Below the pieces are notes generated by a model. The model did not search any database and was not told where the DNA came from. It worked only from the letters and a program-made list of their open reading frames with translations. Both the position numbers and the translations under genes were made by a program. Shown one piece after another: positions 8,249-17,476 of a stretch of DNA of 33,639 nt; within the stretch, counting starts at the first letter, position 1; each line of letters starts with the position of its first letter. Source of the DNA: Campylobacterales bacterium (lineage in GTDB: Bacteria; Campylobacterota; Campylobacteria; Campylobacterales; Sulfurimonadaceae); the NCBI GenBank assembly GCA_026390115.1, contig JAPLGO010000014.1, forward strand, positions 1-33,639, in the 5' to 3' direction.

Positions 8249-9958
8249 CTATTTTTCAAACTCTCCGGCTAATCTTTGATAAATCTCTGAGTATTCTAAC
8301 AACTCTTTGTGATTTCCGCATGCTACGATTGCTCCACCTTGCATAACCAAGATTTTATCAGCATGTTCTATGGTGCTGAGTCTGTGTGCAATTGTAATTG
8401 TTATTTTGTCTTTCGTATATTCATTCAATGATTTTTGAATTCTTTTTTCACTTTCGTTATCGAGAGCGGAAGTTGCTTCATCAAAAAGCAGAAGTGAAGA
8501 GTGTTTATAAATCGCCCTTGCAATCGCTACACGCTGACGCTGTCCGCCTGAGAGATTTGCTCCGAATTCTTCCATTTTTGTCTGAATTCCATCTGAGAGT
8601 GCCTCTACAAATTTTATTGCATCTGCCAGTTTAAGAGATTCATAAACTCTCTCCTCATTTATCTCCTGTCCATAAGCGACATTGGCGGCAAGCGTATCCT
8701 GAAATATATAGATTCTCTGCGTTACAAGAGAGATATGATGCTTTAATGAGATTTGATTTAACTCTTTTATGTTTGTTTTGTTGATAAAAACATCGCCGCT
8801 GTCAGGGTCATAAAAACGAAGAATCATGTTGATAAATGTACTCTTTCCGCCGCCGCTGTCACCGACAAGCGCGATATTTTCGCCTCTGTTTATAACAATA
8901 TTCACATCTTTGAGGGCGTAGGCGTCGAGATATTTGAGTGTTACATTTCTAAACTCCACCTGCCATATATCCTCTTCTAAAAGCTTATCTCCATCAACAA
9001 TTCTGCTTTTAGTATCTAAAACTTCAAAAACTCTCTCACTCGCAGCCACTGCATCTTGAATTTTTGAATAAATAGAGCCTATGCGGCGAACAGGCTGAAA
9101 TACAAGCCCGACAGCGGTTAAGAAGGCGGTAAATTCACCAACACTCATCTTGCCCTCATATACCTCTTGTCCTCCTACAAAAATCACCGCTGCAAGCCCT
9201 GCCGCTCCGACAATCTCCATCAAAGGAGAAACTATTTCGCCCACATAAACAGACTTCATATTTATTTTAAAGAAGTCCCAATTTTGCGTGCTGAAGCGCT
9301 CAACCTCGTATTTTTCCGTAGCATTCGCTTTTATGATTTCGCTGTTGTTAAAAACCTCGGTAAGTCTTGTCACGACATCTGCATTTTTTGCCTGTGAACG
9401 GTGGGAGTATTTTTTAAGTTTTTTTGCTATCAGAATAAGCGGATAGATAATAAGCGGAACAACTATCAGAGAGTAAAACGCAAGAGTCGGATTGAGATAA
9501 ATCACATATCCGACAAGTGCAACAACGGTCAAACTCTCACGAAAAAGCTCGGGAAGCATATTTGAGACAAAATATTGGATGCGGTTTATATCGTTTGTAA
9601 CACGGGAAATAAGCTCTCCGCTTCTGTTTAAATACAGAAATGTCATGTCAAGAGAGATGATTTTTTCTAAAAGCATTTCACGAAACCTTGTCACTATATG
9701 CTGACCTATGTAGTTCATGTAAACAGATTGAACATAACGCCCGACTGATTTTAAAAAGTAGATTGCAACCAAACCAAAAGGGATAAAATAGAGCATCTCC
9801 TCTTTTTTGGCTATAAACATGTCATCCATAAGAGGCTTCATAATGTGGGCGGTTGCGGTAGTTGCACCTACTGTTAGAAGTATTCCTGCCAAAACCAATA
9901 TATATTCCAGTTTATACTCTTTTATAAACGGCCAATATCTTTTAAAAATTGTTTTCAA
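8249..9958 (-). CDS. msbA: MsbA-like lipid A/glycolipid ABC exporter
   Basis: This 569-residue half-transporter has six membrane helices in residues 1-300 followed by an ATPase domain. It shows Walker A GDSGGGKST (367-374), signature LSGGQ (469-473), Walker B LLLFDEA (489-495) and the switch His525. It would flip lipid A-core across the inner membrane, consistent with the neighbouring LPS genes. The start codon is TTG, supported by an AGGGA site 6 bp before it and by the normal MsbA N-terminus. It lies 15 bp after the LTA-synthase-like gene, so both are probably one transcript. The substrate is inferred; other lipids are possible. Confidence 0.9.
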   Translation of the reverse strand: MKTIFKRYWPFIKEYKLEYILVLAGILLTVGATTATAHIMKPLMDDMFIAKKEEMLYFIPFGLVAIYFLKSVGRYVQSVYMNYIGQHIVTRFREMLLEKIISLDMTFLYLNRSGELISRVTNDINRIQYFVSNMLPELFRESLTVVALVGYVIYLNPTLAFYSLIVVPLIIYPLILIAKKLKKYSHRSQAKNADVVTRLTEVFNNSEIIKANATEKYEVERFSTQNWDFFKINMKSVYVGEIVSPLMEIVGAAGLAAVIFVGGQEVYEGKMSVGEFTAFLTAVGLVFQPVRRIGSIYSKIQDAVAASERVFEVLDTKSRIVDGDKLLEEDIWQVEFRNVTLKYLDAYALKDVNIVINRGENIALVGDSGGGKSTFINMILRFYDPDSGDVFINKTNIKELNQISLKHHISLVTQRIYIFQDTLAANVAYGQEINEERVYESLKLADAIKFVEALSDGIQTKMEEFGANLSGGQRQRVAIARAIYKHSSLLLFDEATSALDNESEKRIQKSLNEYTKDKITITIAHRLSTIEHADKILVMQGGAIVACGNHKELLEYSEIYQRLAGEFEK

Positions 9959-9973
9959 ATATATCCCTAGTTT

Positions 9974-11959
9974 TTACTTTTTTTGTGATTTTATCAAATA
10001 CTCTGTCACTGCCAGTGTTGCTTTATACTGTTCTTGACACTTTTTTTGCTCATCCGACTCTGCTTTGCCATCTTTAAAACCGCCGTCTTTTGCAATAATT
10101 ACGCCGGCATCATTAAAGCCGCAGTGAAGCCTGCTTTTGTCTAATAGATTTGTGCCGATAGCCGCGTACTCTTTCTCATCCAGTGTCAGGTTATAGAGTG
10201 TCGGAAAAATATCTTTGTGCGATGAAGCCAGAGTTGTGTCAATCGCCTCTTTTGGTTTCAAATAAGGCGGCAAATAAATATAAAACGGGATTTTCTTAGT
10301 TTGCGTATAGTAATCATCGTATTTCATTATCCCCTCAATCGTGTTATTATCGGCAGTAAATGCCACAACCGATTTTTTTGAGAGCTCTGAATTTTTCACT
10401 CTGTCTAAAAATGCTCCCGCCATGTCAAGGGCATAGGCATAATCTTTAAACCTTAATTTTGCAAGCTCCAAGTCTCCCGTTATATGCTCTTTGAGATTCT
10501 GTGCAATCTCCAAAGAGTTTGATTTGTAATCACTCGGGACGGTGTATGGCGGATGGTTGTTTGTAGTAAGCACAAAAATAAATTGTGGTTTTGTGGCATT
10601 GTTTAATTTTTCAAACACATAGTTGTAGAGATACTCATCAAAAACCCCCCAATCATGGGAGATAGACTTAGCATCTTTCCCCAAACTTGTAGCAATAGAA
10701 GCTCTTCCATCCACATGCTCAAATCCTTGACGCGATACAAAACTGCCGACATTTCTCCAAGATAAATCTCCACCGTAAACAAATGAAGTTTCATATCCGG
10801 CATCTTGATACACCTTTGCACTCGCCTGCTTGAATGAGGTGTTTAAATACTCACTTTGGGCAAAAGATGTTGAGTCCGGACGCGCCGTGATGTTTAAAAG
10901 CAGGGGTTCCAAAGATACAATCGTTCCGTTTGAGCTTGAGATAAAATTTGTAAAAAGAGTATCTTCTTTAAAGTGTTTTTGAAGCCTGCCCATAATATTA
11001 AAACTCTCACTCTGATAATCCAAAATAGGCGTACCAAAACTCTCAACCATGACAACAACGACATGTGGGCTTTTCTCTTTTGCAGCTTCATTATGGGAAG
11101 ATTTATATCGGATGTTACTCAGCAAATCCTCTCTGTTTATATTCTCATTTTGCGTGTGAACCTCAAAAGCTTTATCGATTTTGCCTTGATACCCTGCCAT
11201 TGTTATGAGGTCATAGTTTCCCGATTTACTCTTTGTATATTGCTCGTAGGAGTTGAGCATTGCGTAACATGCGGTTTGTGAAAGCTTGTTTATAAATGGG
11301 TCTCGACTCACATCAGGAATATCTTTTGCAAGTGGAAAAAGCCCGACTGAACCTCTTCCTAAAAGTACAACAACCGCTATTACGGCTATAAAAAAGAGTG
11401 CTTGTTTAGGCAGGTTCCATAAGACACTGAACTTTTTTTGTTCCTTGAGAATTTTAAAAATAATAAAGTAAAAGAGCGAGAAAAAAAGAAAAACTCCGAC
11501 TCCGACAAGAGGAATATTATAGTTAGCAAATGCTGTTTTTACAAGTGCCTCGGTATCATCATCCACAACACCGAATATCATAAGCGTTGCATGCTCCGCG
11601 AAGTAGGAGAAGTAGGTTAAATCTGCAAATGTAATAAGAAACAAAAATGACAAAAAGAGCACAAAATAGGCTCTGAAAAAGTTATAAAGATATTTTTGCA
11701 AAAACTTTAAATTTAAAAGCCAGACAATAAAAGTGAAAAGAACTGCAGGAGCAAAAACATAGGCGAGAATACTTGCATCAAGCCTCAACCCAAGCAAAAA
11801 GGTGTTAAAAAGCTCTAAAATTGTAAAAGAAGAGGATGCGCCGTAGCTCAAAAAAAGATAGAGGCGTGAAGCCAGCATGAAAACTAAAAGCACTAAAGAG
11901 AGCTTTAAAAATGAGAAAAGCAGATTTAAAAAAAATGAAAAATGATTATTTATTTGCAT
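9974..11959 (-). CDS. LTA-synthase-like phosphotransferase, altered metal motif
   Basis: The 661-residue protein has about five N-terminal membrane helices (within residues 8-205) and a periplasmic alkaline-phosphatase/sulfatase-fold domain from about 298. Expected LtaS-type positions can be seen: Glu306 in VESFG, Thr346 in SNGT as nucleophile, Trp401/Arg402, and His469 in NNHPPY. The usual Asp-His pair reads FTADNNT, so the histidine is Asn538. LtaS-like enzymes move phosphoglycerol, or phosphoethanolamine in related families, onto envelope glycans. It is cotranscribed with msbA, suggesting lipid A or core as target. The altered ligand could reduce or change metal use. Exact donor and acceptor unknown. 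Confidence 0.85.
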   Translation of the reverse strand: MQINNHFSFFLNLLFSFLKLSLVLLVFMLASRLYLFLSYGASSSFTILELFNTFLLGLRLDASILAYVFAPAVLFTFIVWLLNLKFLQKYLYNFFRAYFVLFLSFLFLITFADLTYFSYFAEHATLMIFGVVDDDTEALVKTAFANYNIPLVGVGVFLFFSLFYFIIFKILKEQKKFSVLWNLPKQALFFIAVIAVVVLLGRGSVGLFPLAKDIPDVSRDPFINKLSQTACYAMLNSYEQYTKSKSGNYDLITMAGYQGKIDKAFEVHTQNENINREDLLSNIRYKSSHNEAAKEKSPHVVVVMVESFGTPILDYQSESFNIMGRLQKHFKEDTLFTNFISSSNGTIVSLEPLLLNITARPDSTSFAQSEYLNTSFKQASAKVYQDAGYETSFVYGGDLSWRNVGSFVSRQGFEHVDGRASIATSLGKDAKSISHDWGVFDEYLYNYVFEKLNNATKPQFIFVLTTNNHPPYTVPSDYKSNSLEIAQNLKEHITGDLELAKLRFKDYAYALDMAGAFLDRVKNSELSKKSVVAFTADNNTIEGIMKYDDYYTQTKKIPFYIYLPPYLKPKEAIDTTLASSHKDIFPTLYNLTLDEKEYAAIGTNLLDKSRLHCGFNDAGVIIAKDGGFKDGKAESDEQKKCQEQYKATLAVTEYLIKSQKK

Positions 11960-12025
11960 GCGGAATTATACTATTATTAATCATTTATTAAGTAAAATCA
12001 TACACTTTTTTAAAATAGGAATAGC
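11960..12025. promoter_or_regulatory. Divergent promoter region, LtaS-like gene / uxs
   Basis: This 66-bp divergent gap must drive both directions. On the minus strand a perfect TATAAT at 11965-11970 sits only 5 bp before the ATG at 11959, so that mRNA would be leaderless or nearly so. On the plus strand TAAAAT at 11993-11998 is a possible -10 for uxs, followed by an AGGAA ribosome binding site about 5 bp before the ATG at 12026. Confidence 0.45.
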
Positions 12026-12961
12026 ATGAGAAAACGAATTTTAGTAACGGGTGGAGCAGGTTTTTTAGGCTCACATCTTTGTGAAAGACTATTAAACGAA
12101 GGGAATGAAGTCATCTGTTTAGACAACTTTTTTACAGGTGATAAAAAAAATATAGAACATCTTTTAGATAACCACTACTTTGAGCTTATTCGCCATGATG
12201 TAACTTTTCCTATCTCGCTTGAAGTGGATGAGATTTATAATCTTGCATGTCCGGCTTCTCCTCCGCACTACCAATTTGACCCAGTTCAAACCACTAAAAC
12301 ATCGGTAATAGGTGCTATAAACATGCTCGATTTGGCTAAAAAGTGCAAAGCTAAAATCCTTCAGGCAAGTACGAGTGAAGTGTACGGCGACCCCGAGGTT
12401 CACCCACAGCCTGAAAGCTACAGAGGTTCAGTAAATACAACGGGCATACGCGCATGTTATGACGAGGGAAAAAGATGTGCAGAGACACTCTTTTTTGACT
12501 ACTACCGTCAATATGGAGTGAAGATAAAAGTAATGCGAATCTTCAACACCTATGGACCCAACATGAACCCGTACGACGGAAGAGTTGTAAGCAACTTCAT
12601 CGTCCAAGCCCTCAAAGGCGAAGATATAACCATGTACGGAGACGGCACGCAAAGCAGAAGCTTCTGCTATGTGGATGATTTGATAGATGGCATGATAAAA
12701 CTTATGAACTCTAAAGATGAGTTTACGGGACCGGTAAATATAGGAAATCCTGTAGAATTTACAATGCTAGAACTCGCAGAAAAGGTAATACATTTAACCG
12801 GAAGCAAAAGTAAAATGATTTTCCAACCCCTACCGCAAGATGACCCGCTCCAAAGACAGCCAATTATAGATTTAGCCAAAGCGGAGCTAAACTGGGAACC
12901 GCATGTAAAGCTTGAAGATGGATTGAAGAAGAGCATTGAGTATTTTAAAAGTATTCTATGA
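12026..12961 (+). CDS. uxs: UDP-glucuronate decarboxylase (UDP-xylose synthase)
   Basis: The 311-residue protein is an extended short-chain dehydrogenase. The NAD-binding motif GGAGFLGSH is at 9-17 and the catalytic pair is Tyr145/Lys149 in YDEGK. The stretches [12 protein letters not shown] (72-83) and STSEVYGDP (115-123) are characteristic of Uxs, which converts UDP-glucuronate to UDP-xylose with loss of CO2. Its substrate would come from Ugd, encoded at 19996-21321. The gene ends in an ATGA overlap with the O-antigen ligase gene, implying translational coupling. ArnA-like decarboxylases are related, but no formyltransferase domain or arn genes are present. Confidence 0.92.
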   Translation: MRKRILVTGGAGFLGSHLCERLLNEGNEVICLDNFFTGDKKNIEHLLDNHYFELIRHDVTFPISLEVDEIYNLACPASPPHYQFDPVQTTKTSVIGAINMLDLAKKCKAKILQASTSEVYGDPEVHPQPESYRGSVNTTGIRACYDEGKRCAETLFFDYYRQYGVKIKVMRIFNTYGPNMNPYDGRVVSNFIVQALKGEDITMYGDGTQSRSFCYVDDLIDGMIKLMNSKDEFTGPVNIGNPVEFTMLELAEKVIHLTGSKSKMIFQPLPQDDPLQRQPIIDLAKAELNWEPHVKLEDGLKKSIEYFKSIL

Positions 12962-14196
12962 ATCACTTCATGCGCATAAAAGATAAAATAAATTTTGATA
13001 AATTTTATCTTTATGCAACACTTCTTTTTGCTTTTACTCTGCCGCTTTCAAGAGCTGCCGTAAGTTTTTTCATTATTACGCTACCGATAATTTTTATCCT
13101 TGAAGGCAACTTTAGAAATAAGGTTAAACGTATCTGGAGTAATAAACCTCTACAAGCAATACTTCTGTTCTTAGTCTTCAACCTGCTATCACTGCTCTGG
13201 ACAGAGGATTACAGCGATGCTCAGAATGTTGTAAGACTTTACGGATATTGGCTAGTAATATTTGCCCTCGCTCTGTCGATACATAAAAACGATATTCAGA
13301 AAATTATTACATTTTTTTTGTATGGGATGCTTTTAAGCGAATTGATTGCTTATGGCGTCTTTTTTGAACTGTGGAGCTTCAAACATGCAACAATAAACAA
13401 CCCCAGTCCCTTTATGTTTTGGATAGATTACAGTGTTTTTACAGCTTTTACATCCATACTTCTGCTAAGCCGTCTCTTTTCAAATAACTACCTTAAAAAA
13501 GAAAAAATCCTTATGTTTCTGTTTTTTCTCTCAACCACGGGAAATCTATTTTTAGGGCTCGGAAGAACAGGTCAAGTTGCACTTATTGTGGCTATTGTTG
13601 TGATGATCATTCTCTATCTTAAAATTAATTTCAAATCCATTCTCATAACTCTAGCGCTTCTCTTAAGTATCTACGGTGCAGGGTTTATACTAAGCGATAC
13701 ATTCAAAACAAGAGTAAACAGCGCCGTACATGATATTGAAAATATTAAAAACAACAATTATGACTCCTCATGGGGAATAAGGGTTGTCTATTGGATTATA
13801 ACCTACGACATACTCAAAGAAAATCCGTTATTGGGTGTGGGGATAGGCGATTATGAGCAAACGATTAAAGTGTTTTTGGAAAAAAAGAACTATCCAATTT
13901 CAGAATCAACACAAAAATTTATCTCAGAGCACCATGCACACAATCAATTTTTAATGGTCATAATTCAAACAGGCTTTATCGGGCTACTTTTAATGTTAAA
14001 TGTCATATATCAACTTTACACTCTAAAAATTGAGAATGATGAACTCAAAAAATTATCTCTGCTTTTTTTAACCATCTTTTTTGTAAGTTCGATGGCTGAA
14101 CCCTTATGGCTCAAACAATTTCCATTGGCTCTCTTTGTTCTGCTTATCGGTCTTTTTGTAGCTGCGAATCAGACTAAAATTTATCCTGCCAAGTAA
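12958..14196 (+). CDS. O-antigen ligase family membrane protein (WaaL/Wzy_C)
   Basis: The 412-residue protein has about ten to twelve membrane helices and a large periplasmic loop between roughly residues 245 and 330. Typical Wzy_C features are GLGRTGQ near 200, LGVGIGDYE near 295, and HAHNQFL near 325, whose histidine matches the catalytic one in WaaL ligases. It would transfer a polymer or oligosaccharide from undecaprenyl diphosphate to the lipid A core, or act as a Wzy polymerase; sequence alone does not separate these. Its start overlaps the uxs stop (ATGA). Its 3' end overlaps the convergent acyltransferase gene by 23 bp. Confidence 0.85.
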   Translation: MNHFMRIKDKINFDKFYLYATLLFAFTLPLSRAAVSFFIITLPIIFILEGNFRNKVKRIWSNKPLQAILLFLVFNLLSLLWTEDYSDAQNVVRLYGYWLVIFALALSIHKNDIQKIITFFLYGMLLSELIAYGVFFELWSFKHATINNPSPFMFWIDYSVFTAFTSILLLSRLFSNNYLKKEKILMFLFFLSTTGNLFLGLGRTGQVALIVAIVVMIILYLKINFKSILITLALLLSIYGAGFILSDTFKTRVNSAVHDIENIKNNNYDSSWGIRVVYWIITYDILKENPLLGVGIGDYEQTIKVFLEKKNYPISESTQKFISEHHAHNQFLMVIIQTGFIGLLLMLNVIYQLYTLKIENDELKKLSLLFLTIFFVSSMAEPLWLKQFPLALFVLLIGLFVAANQTKIYPAK

Positions 14197-14725
14197 TATT
14201 CTCTTTTACTACTTTGGCTGGATTTCCGACTGCCACTGATTCTTTAGGTATATTTTTTACAACAGTTGAATTAATCCCGACAACAGACCCACTGCCTATT
14301 GTAACCCCTTTCAATATTATCACATTATCTGCAACCCAGACATCATCTTCAATCGTTATGCTTTTGGCTTCATTAATTCTGACTCCGTCTTTATAGATAG
14401 GGTGTCCATCCGATGTCATGATTTTTACATTTCTTGAAAATCCACAGCGCTCCCCGATAATAAGAGAAATATTTTGCTCTCTTGCACTTATATAACTTCC
14501 CTCTCCTATTGTGCTTCCTGAACCTACTGTTATGCTACAGTTTTCTCCAATAACTTCAATCAAAAGATTTCTCAATCTTATATCATCACCGAATATTAAA
14601 CTATTGTTGTCACCCTTCATAACCACTTTGCAACCGGTCATTTTAAAATTTTTGCCTATGGAAATATTGCTTGTTTTGTCAACTTTTATCTTATTTCTAA
14701 CTCTGTGAAGTATATTAAATTTCAT
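14174..14725 (-). CDS. Hexapeptide-repeat acyltransferase (WbbJ/WcaF type)
   Basis: This is a left-handed beta-helix acyltransferase of about 183 residues. Repeated hexapeptides such as VGSGST-IGEGSY and VTIGSGSVVGINS are clear, together with the MTSDGHPI block holding the likely catalytic His and the ending VGNPAKVVKE. It probably acetylates a sugar in the core or O-chain. I chose the second in-frame ATG (14725) because an AAGGA site sits 5 bp before it; the first ATG at 14731 would be directly against that site. The start overlaps the end of the GT2 gene by 11 bp, and the end overlaps the convergent ligase gene. Confidence 0.88.
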   Translation of the reverse strand: MKFNILHRVRNKIKVDKTSNISIGKNFKMTGCKVVMKGDNNSLIFGDDIRLRNLLIEVIGENCSITVGSGSTIGEGSYISAREQNISLIIGERCGFSRNVKIMTSDGHPIYKDGVRINEAKSITIEDDVWVADNVIILKGVTIGSGSVVGINSTVVKNIPKESVAVGNPAKVVKENITWQDKF

Positions 14726-15554
14726 CTGCATCCTTTTTCAGACCGTCTCTGCAAAAAAACTTATTTTCATTTTGTCTCATCAGCATCATTTCACTATTTT
14801 TGTTATGCGCCGCTTCTCTTTCTTTTCTTGCATGGTTTAAATGAATAAGGTTTGCTGCATATTTGCAAGACTTATTTTTCACTCCAATAGCATTTAAACG
14901 CCACTCTATATCGACATCATCTGCTATATCTCCGCTAGGATAGGATTCATCAAACCCGTTAATAGCCAAAAAATCATTTTTGTGCAGTGAAAAATTACAT
15001 CCTACCAATCTGGATTTTTTGTCCAAATATCGGATGACAAATCTATAAAAAAAAGTTTTTGGAAACAGGTACAAACCCTGTTCAACATGTCTTGCTTTAT
15101 CTTTTTTAAATTTTGACCAGAAAGAAAAAAACTCGTGCTCTATTTGACCAAGAGAAATACTCTTCTCTCGAAGTTGCTTCGTTAATCCATCTCCTGTATT
15201 TACCCGTCTGCCGCATAAAACTCTCTTAGTTTCGCTTAAAACAACATGTGATTCAACAAAAGTATAATATGGCAAACAATCGCCGTCAAAAAATACTAAA
15301 TACTCTCCGCTCGAGAGTTTGACAGCGCCATTGACTGCCTTTGCTTTTCTCCAGCCATTATCTTCATGTGAGAAGTGTTTTATAACATAATCGGAACTAT
15401 AATTTTTTAAAAAAGATTTAACCTCTTGGGAAGTATCATCCTCAGCCACTATTACTTCAAAATTTTTATATGTCTGCAGATTCAGAGCGTCTAGGATAAG
15501 TTCCAAAGCCTGAACATCTTTATATGTAGGTATGATTACAGATACGAATATCAC
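14715..15554 (-). CDS. Glycosyltransferase family 2
   Basis: The 279-residue protein has a GT-A fold: VSVIIPTYKD at the N-terminus, VIVAEDD (34-40), and DGD at 90-92 as the metal/nucleotide-sugar DxD motif. A later block with GCNFSLHKNDF and DVDIEWRL is typical of GT2 enzymes with a galactosyltransferase-like C-terminal part. It would add one sugar to the envelope glycan from the cytoplasmic side. The start is GTG, in a GTGA overlap with the stop of the GT4 gene upstream, so the two are translationally coupled. Donor and acceptor cannot be inferred. Confidence 0.88.
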   Translation of the reverse strand: MIFVSVIIPTYKDVQALELILDALNLQTYKNFEVIVAEDDTSQEVKSFLKNYSSDYVIKHFSHEDNGWRKAKAVNGAVKLSSGEYLVFFDGDCLPYYTFVESHVVLSETKRVLCGRRVNTGDGLTKQLREKSISLGQIEHEFFSFWSKFKKDKARHVEQGLYLFPKTFFYRFVIRYLDKKSRLVGCNFSLHKNDFLAINGFDESYPSGDIADDVDIEWRLNAIGVKNKSCKYAANLIHLNHARKEREAAHNKNSEMMLMRQNENKFFCRDGLKKDADEI

Positions 15555-16651
15555 ATGTTTTCCAAAATTGATTGCAGTTTAGTAAACTGCTTCTGGCTGT
15601 CAAAAACAGCATTGGACTTCTCTTTGCCCGCATGTGCCAATCTGTTTTTCAACGCAACATTTTCTTCCAAAAGTTTAATCTTCTTATATAAATCTGCACT
15701 GTCTTTTGTCTTAAAAATAAGCCCTGTCTCATTATCATCCACTATCTCCAAAGGACCGCCGCTGTCGCTGCAAACCACAGTTATGCCGCATGCCATGGCT
15801 TCTATCAAAACAAGTCCAAAAGTTTCTCTCTGGGTTGCCAGAACTAAACAATCACATAACTGCATAAGTTTCTGTGCTTCTGTTGTGAAGCCTGTAAAAA
15901 TAATACTGTTATGAAGATTTTTCTCTTTTATCTCGCTCTTTAATGATATAAGATAATTTTCATCCATAGCATGTCCGACAATAAGAGCTTTGGCATCTAT
16001 ATTATCTGCAATCAGTTTTTCAATGGCTTCGATAACCAAATATTGACCCTTCTCCATCTCCACTCTGCCGACTATTCCGACTATAAACGAGTCGCCAAGT
16101 TTATAACTGTTTTTTAATTTTATCTTCTCTTGTGAATCTATTAAAATTGGAGCTTCGGCACCCATGTAAAGTACTTCCACTTTTGGACGGATATCATTGG
16201 GAATAAATTTTTCTAATTGTGACTGAACCTGATAGGTTACCGGCAACATCCAATCCATATTTTTGTATAAAAACCTATGATAAAAATCATCTTTAAATCT
16301 TGTCATAGTCATGTTTCTAGTCTGAACAAGCTTTGGTTTTTGTTTTGAAAAAAGTTTTGCAAGAACTGCTACCGGAATATCTTTTGTCCAGTGCAGATGA
16401 ACGACATCTATTTTATTTTCATCAATAATAGAGGCTAATTTTTTTGCAGATAAAATAGAGAGGAGAGGAGAGTGTCTTTTAATTTTTTCATATTTATAGA
16501 TAGAATTTTTATAATACTGTTCCAACTTTCCAGCTTCATTTATTACACTTACAACATTTACTTTTTCATGTAAAAAATGGGAAGCCCTGACCATGTAAAG
16601 CTCTAGTCCGCCCAAATCAGGGGAAAGGCACAATTCTAAAATATTTTTCAA
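15551..16651 (-). CDS. Glycosyltransferase family 4
   Basis: The 366-residue protein has a GT-B fold. The N-terminus has PDLGGLELYM. The C-terminal donor domain carries GRVEMEKG (195-202) and ETFGLVLIEAMACG (276-289) with the EX7E pair Glu276/Glu284. It would act as a retaining transferase in core or O-chain assembly. The start is TTG, supported by a GAGGGG site about 8 bp upstream. It is the first gene of a three-gene minus-strand operon (GT4, GT2, acyltransferase) transcribed divergently from the kinase-like gene. A TATCAT on the minus strand near 16680 is a possible -10. Confidence 0.9.
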   Translation of the reverse strand: MKNILELCLSPDLGGLELYMVRASHFLHEKVNVVSVINEAGKLEQYYKNSIYKYEKIKRHSPLLSILSAKKLASIIDENKIDVVHLHWTKDIPVAVLAKLFSKQKPKLVQTRNMTMTRFKDDFYHRFLYKNMDWMLPVTYQVQSQLEKFIPNDIRPKVEVLYMGAEAPILIDSQEKIKLKNSYKLGDSFIVGIVGRVEMEKGQYLVIEAIEKLIADNIDAKALIVGHAMDENYLISLKSEIKEKNLHNSIIFTGFTTEAQKLMQLCDCLVLATQRETFGLVLIEAMACGITVVCSDSGGPLEIVDDNETGLIFKTKDSADLYKKIKLLEENVALKNRLAHAGKEKSNAVFDSQKQFTKLQSILENM

Positions 16652-16719
16652 ATTATTAGCCCCTCTAAATTTTCAAAAATGATAACATTTTTTTGTTTAA
16701 AACCTTAGCTGAAATTCGC

Positions 16720-16735
16720 TATAATCGCGCTCATG
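16720..16735 (+). promoter_or_regulatory. Predicted leaderless promoter, TATAAT-N7-ATG
   Basis: A perfect -10 hexamer TATAAT (16720-16725) is followed by the 7-bp spacer CGCGCTC and then the ATG of the kinase-like gene. A standard start point would be at or next to the A of the ATG, so the mRNA should be leaderless. No Shine-Dalgarno sequence is present. The same arrangement occurs before the genes at 21385 and 22719. Confidence 0.6.
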
Positions 16736-17476
16736 AATAAATACAAATTAAATAAAAACTACGCAAATAACTTCCAAGTTTTTCTTTCAGATATCAGAGA
16801 ATATTTTCATCGCAATAAAAATACAATCCATAAAGCCAGAAATGAATTAAAAGTTATAAATCACGAAAAAGTAGATACCGTAGTAAAATCTTTCAGAATT
16901 CCTAATATATTAAACCAAATTGTTTACTCTTTCTTTAGAGATTCAAAGGCAAATAAATCTTACGAATACTCTCTGAAAATTGGAGATTTTACACCGGAGC
17001 CTATTGGATATATTGAATTTTACAAATCTATTTTTTTAAAAGAAAGTTATTTTATAAGCAAAAAATTTGAATATGACTTTACCATACGAGAACCTTTGCT
17101 TGATCCTGAATTTCCAGACAAAGAAGAGATTTTCAAAGCATTTGCAAGATTTACATTAGAGCTTCACAACTGGGATATATTTCATAATGACTACTCACCT
17201 GGGAATATCCTTGTAAAAAAAGAGAATGGACACTATATTTTTAAAATTGTTGACATAAACAGAATGAAATTTTTCAAATTAACCCAGAAAGATAGAGCAA
17301 AAAATTTTTCTAAACTGTGGGCCAGTGATGAAATCTTAACTCTAATAGCTAAAGAGTATCAGTCAGCTTATGGGTGTGATAACAAATTTATAGAGCGGGT
17401 ACTCTATTATTCAAACAAAAATAAAAGAATTAAAAATTTTAAAAAAAGATTAAAAGGTCAAGAAGTTAATGACTGA
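16733..17476 (+). CDS. LPS-core kinase-like protein (Kdo/heptose kinase family)
   Basis: This 247-residue protein resembles the small kinase-fold enzymes that phosphorylate LPS core sugars (KdkA, WaaP/WaaY, InaA-like). The catalytic loop reads HNDYSPGNIL (151-160), giving Asp153 and Asn158, and the metal-binding Asp is likely Asp174 in VDINR. Lys52 in VVKSF is a candidate ATP-binding lysine. The glycine-rich loop is not obvious, as is usual for this family. The gene has no ribosome binding site and a TATAAT 7 bp before its ATG. It overlaps the next GT2 gene by 8 bp. It is visibly more AT-rich than the housekeeping genes nearby, which may reflect transfer. Confidence 0.78.
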   Translation: MNKYKLNKNYANNFQVFLSDIREYFHRNKNTIHKARNELKVINHEKVDTVVKSFRIPNILNQIVYSFFRDSKANKSYEYSLKIGDFTPEPIGYIEFYKSIFLKESYFISKKFEYDFTIREPLLDPEFPDKEEIFKAFARFTLELHNWDIFHNDYSPGNILVKKENGHYIFKIVDINRMKFFKLTQKDRAKNFSKLWASDEILTLIAKEYQSAYGCDNKFIERVLYYSNKNKRIKNFKKRLKGQEVND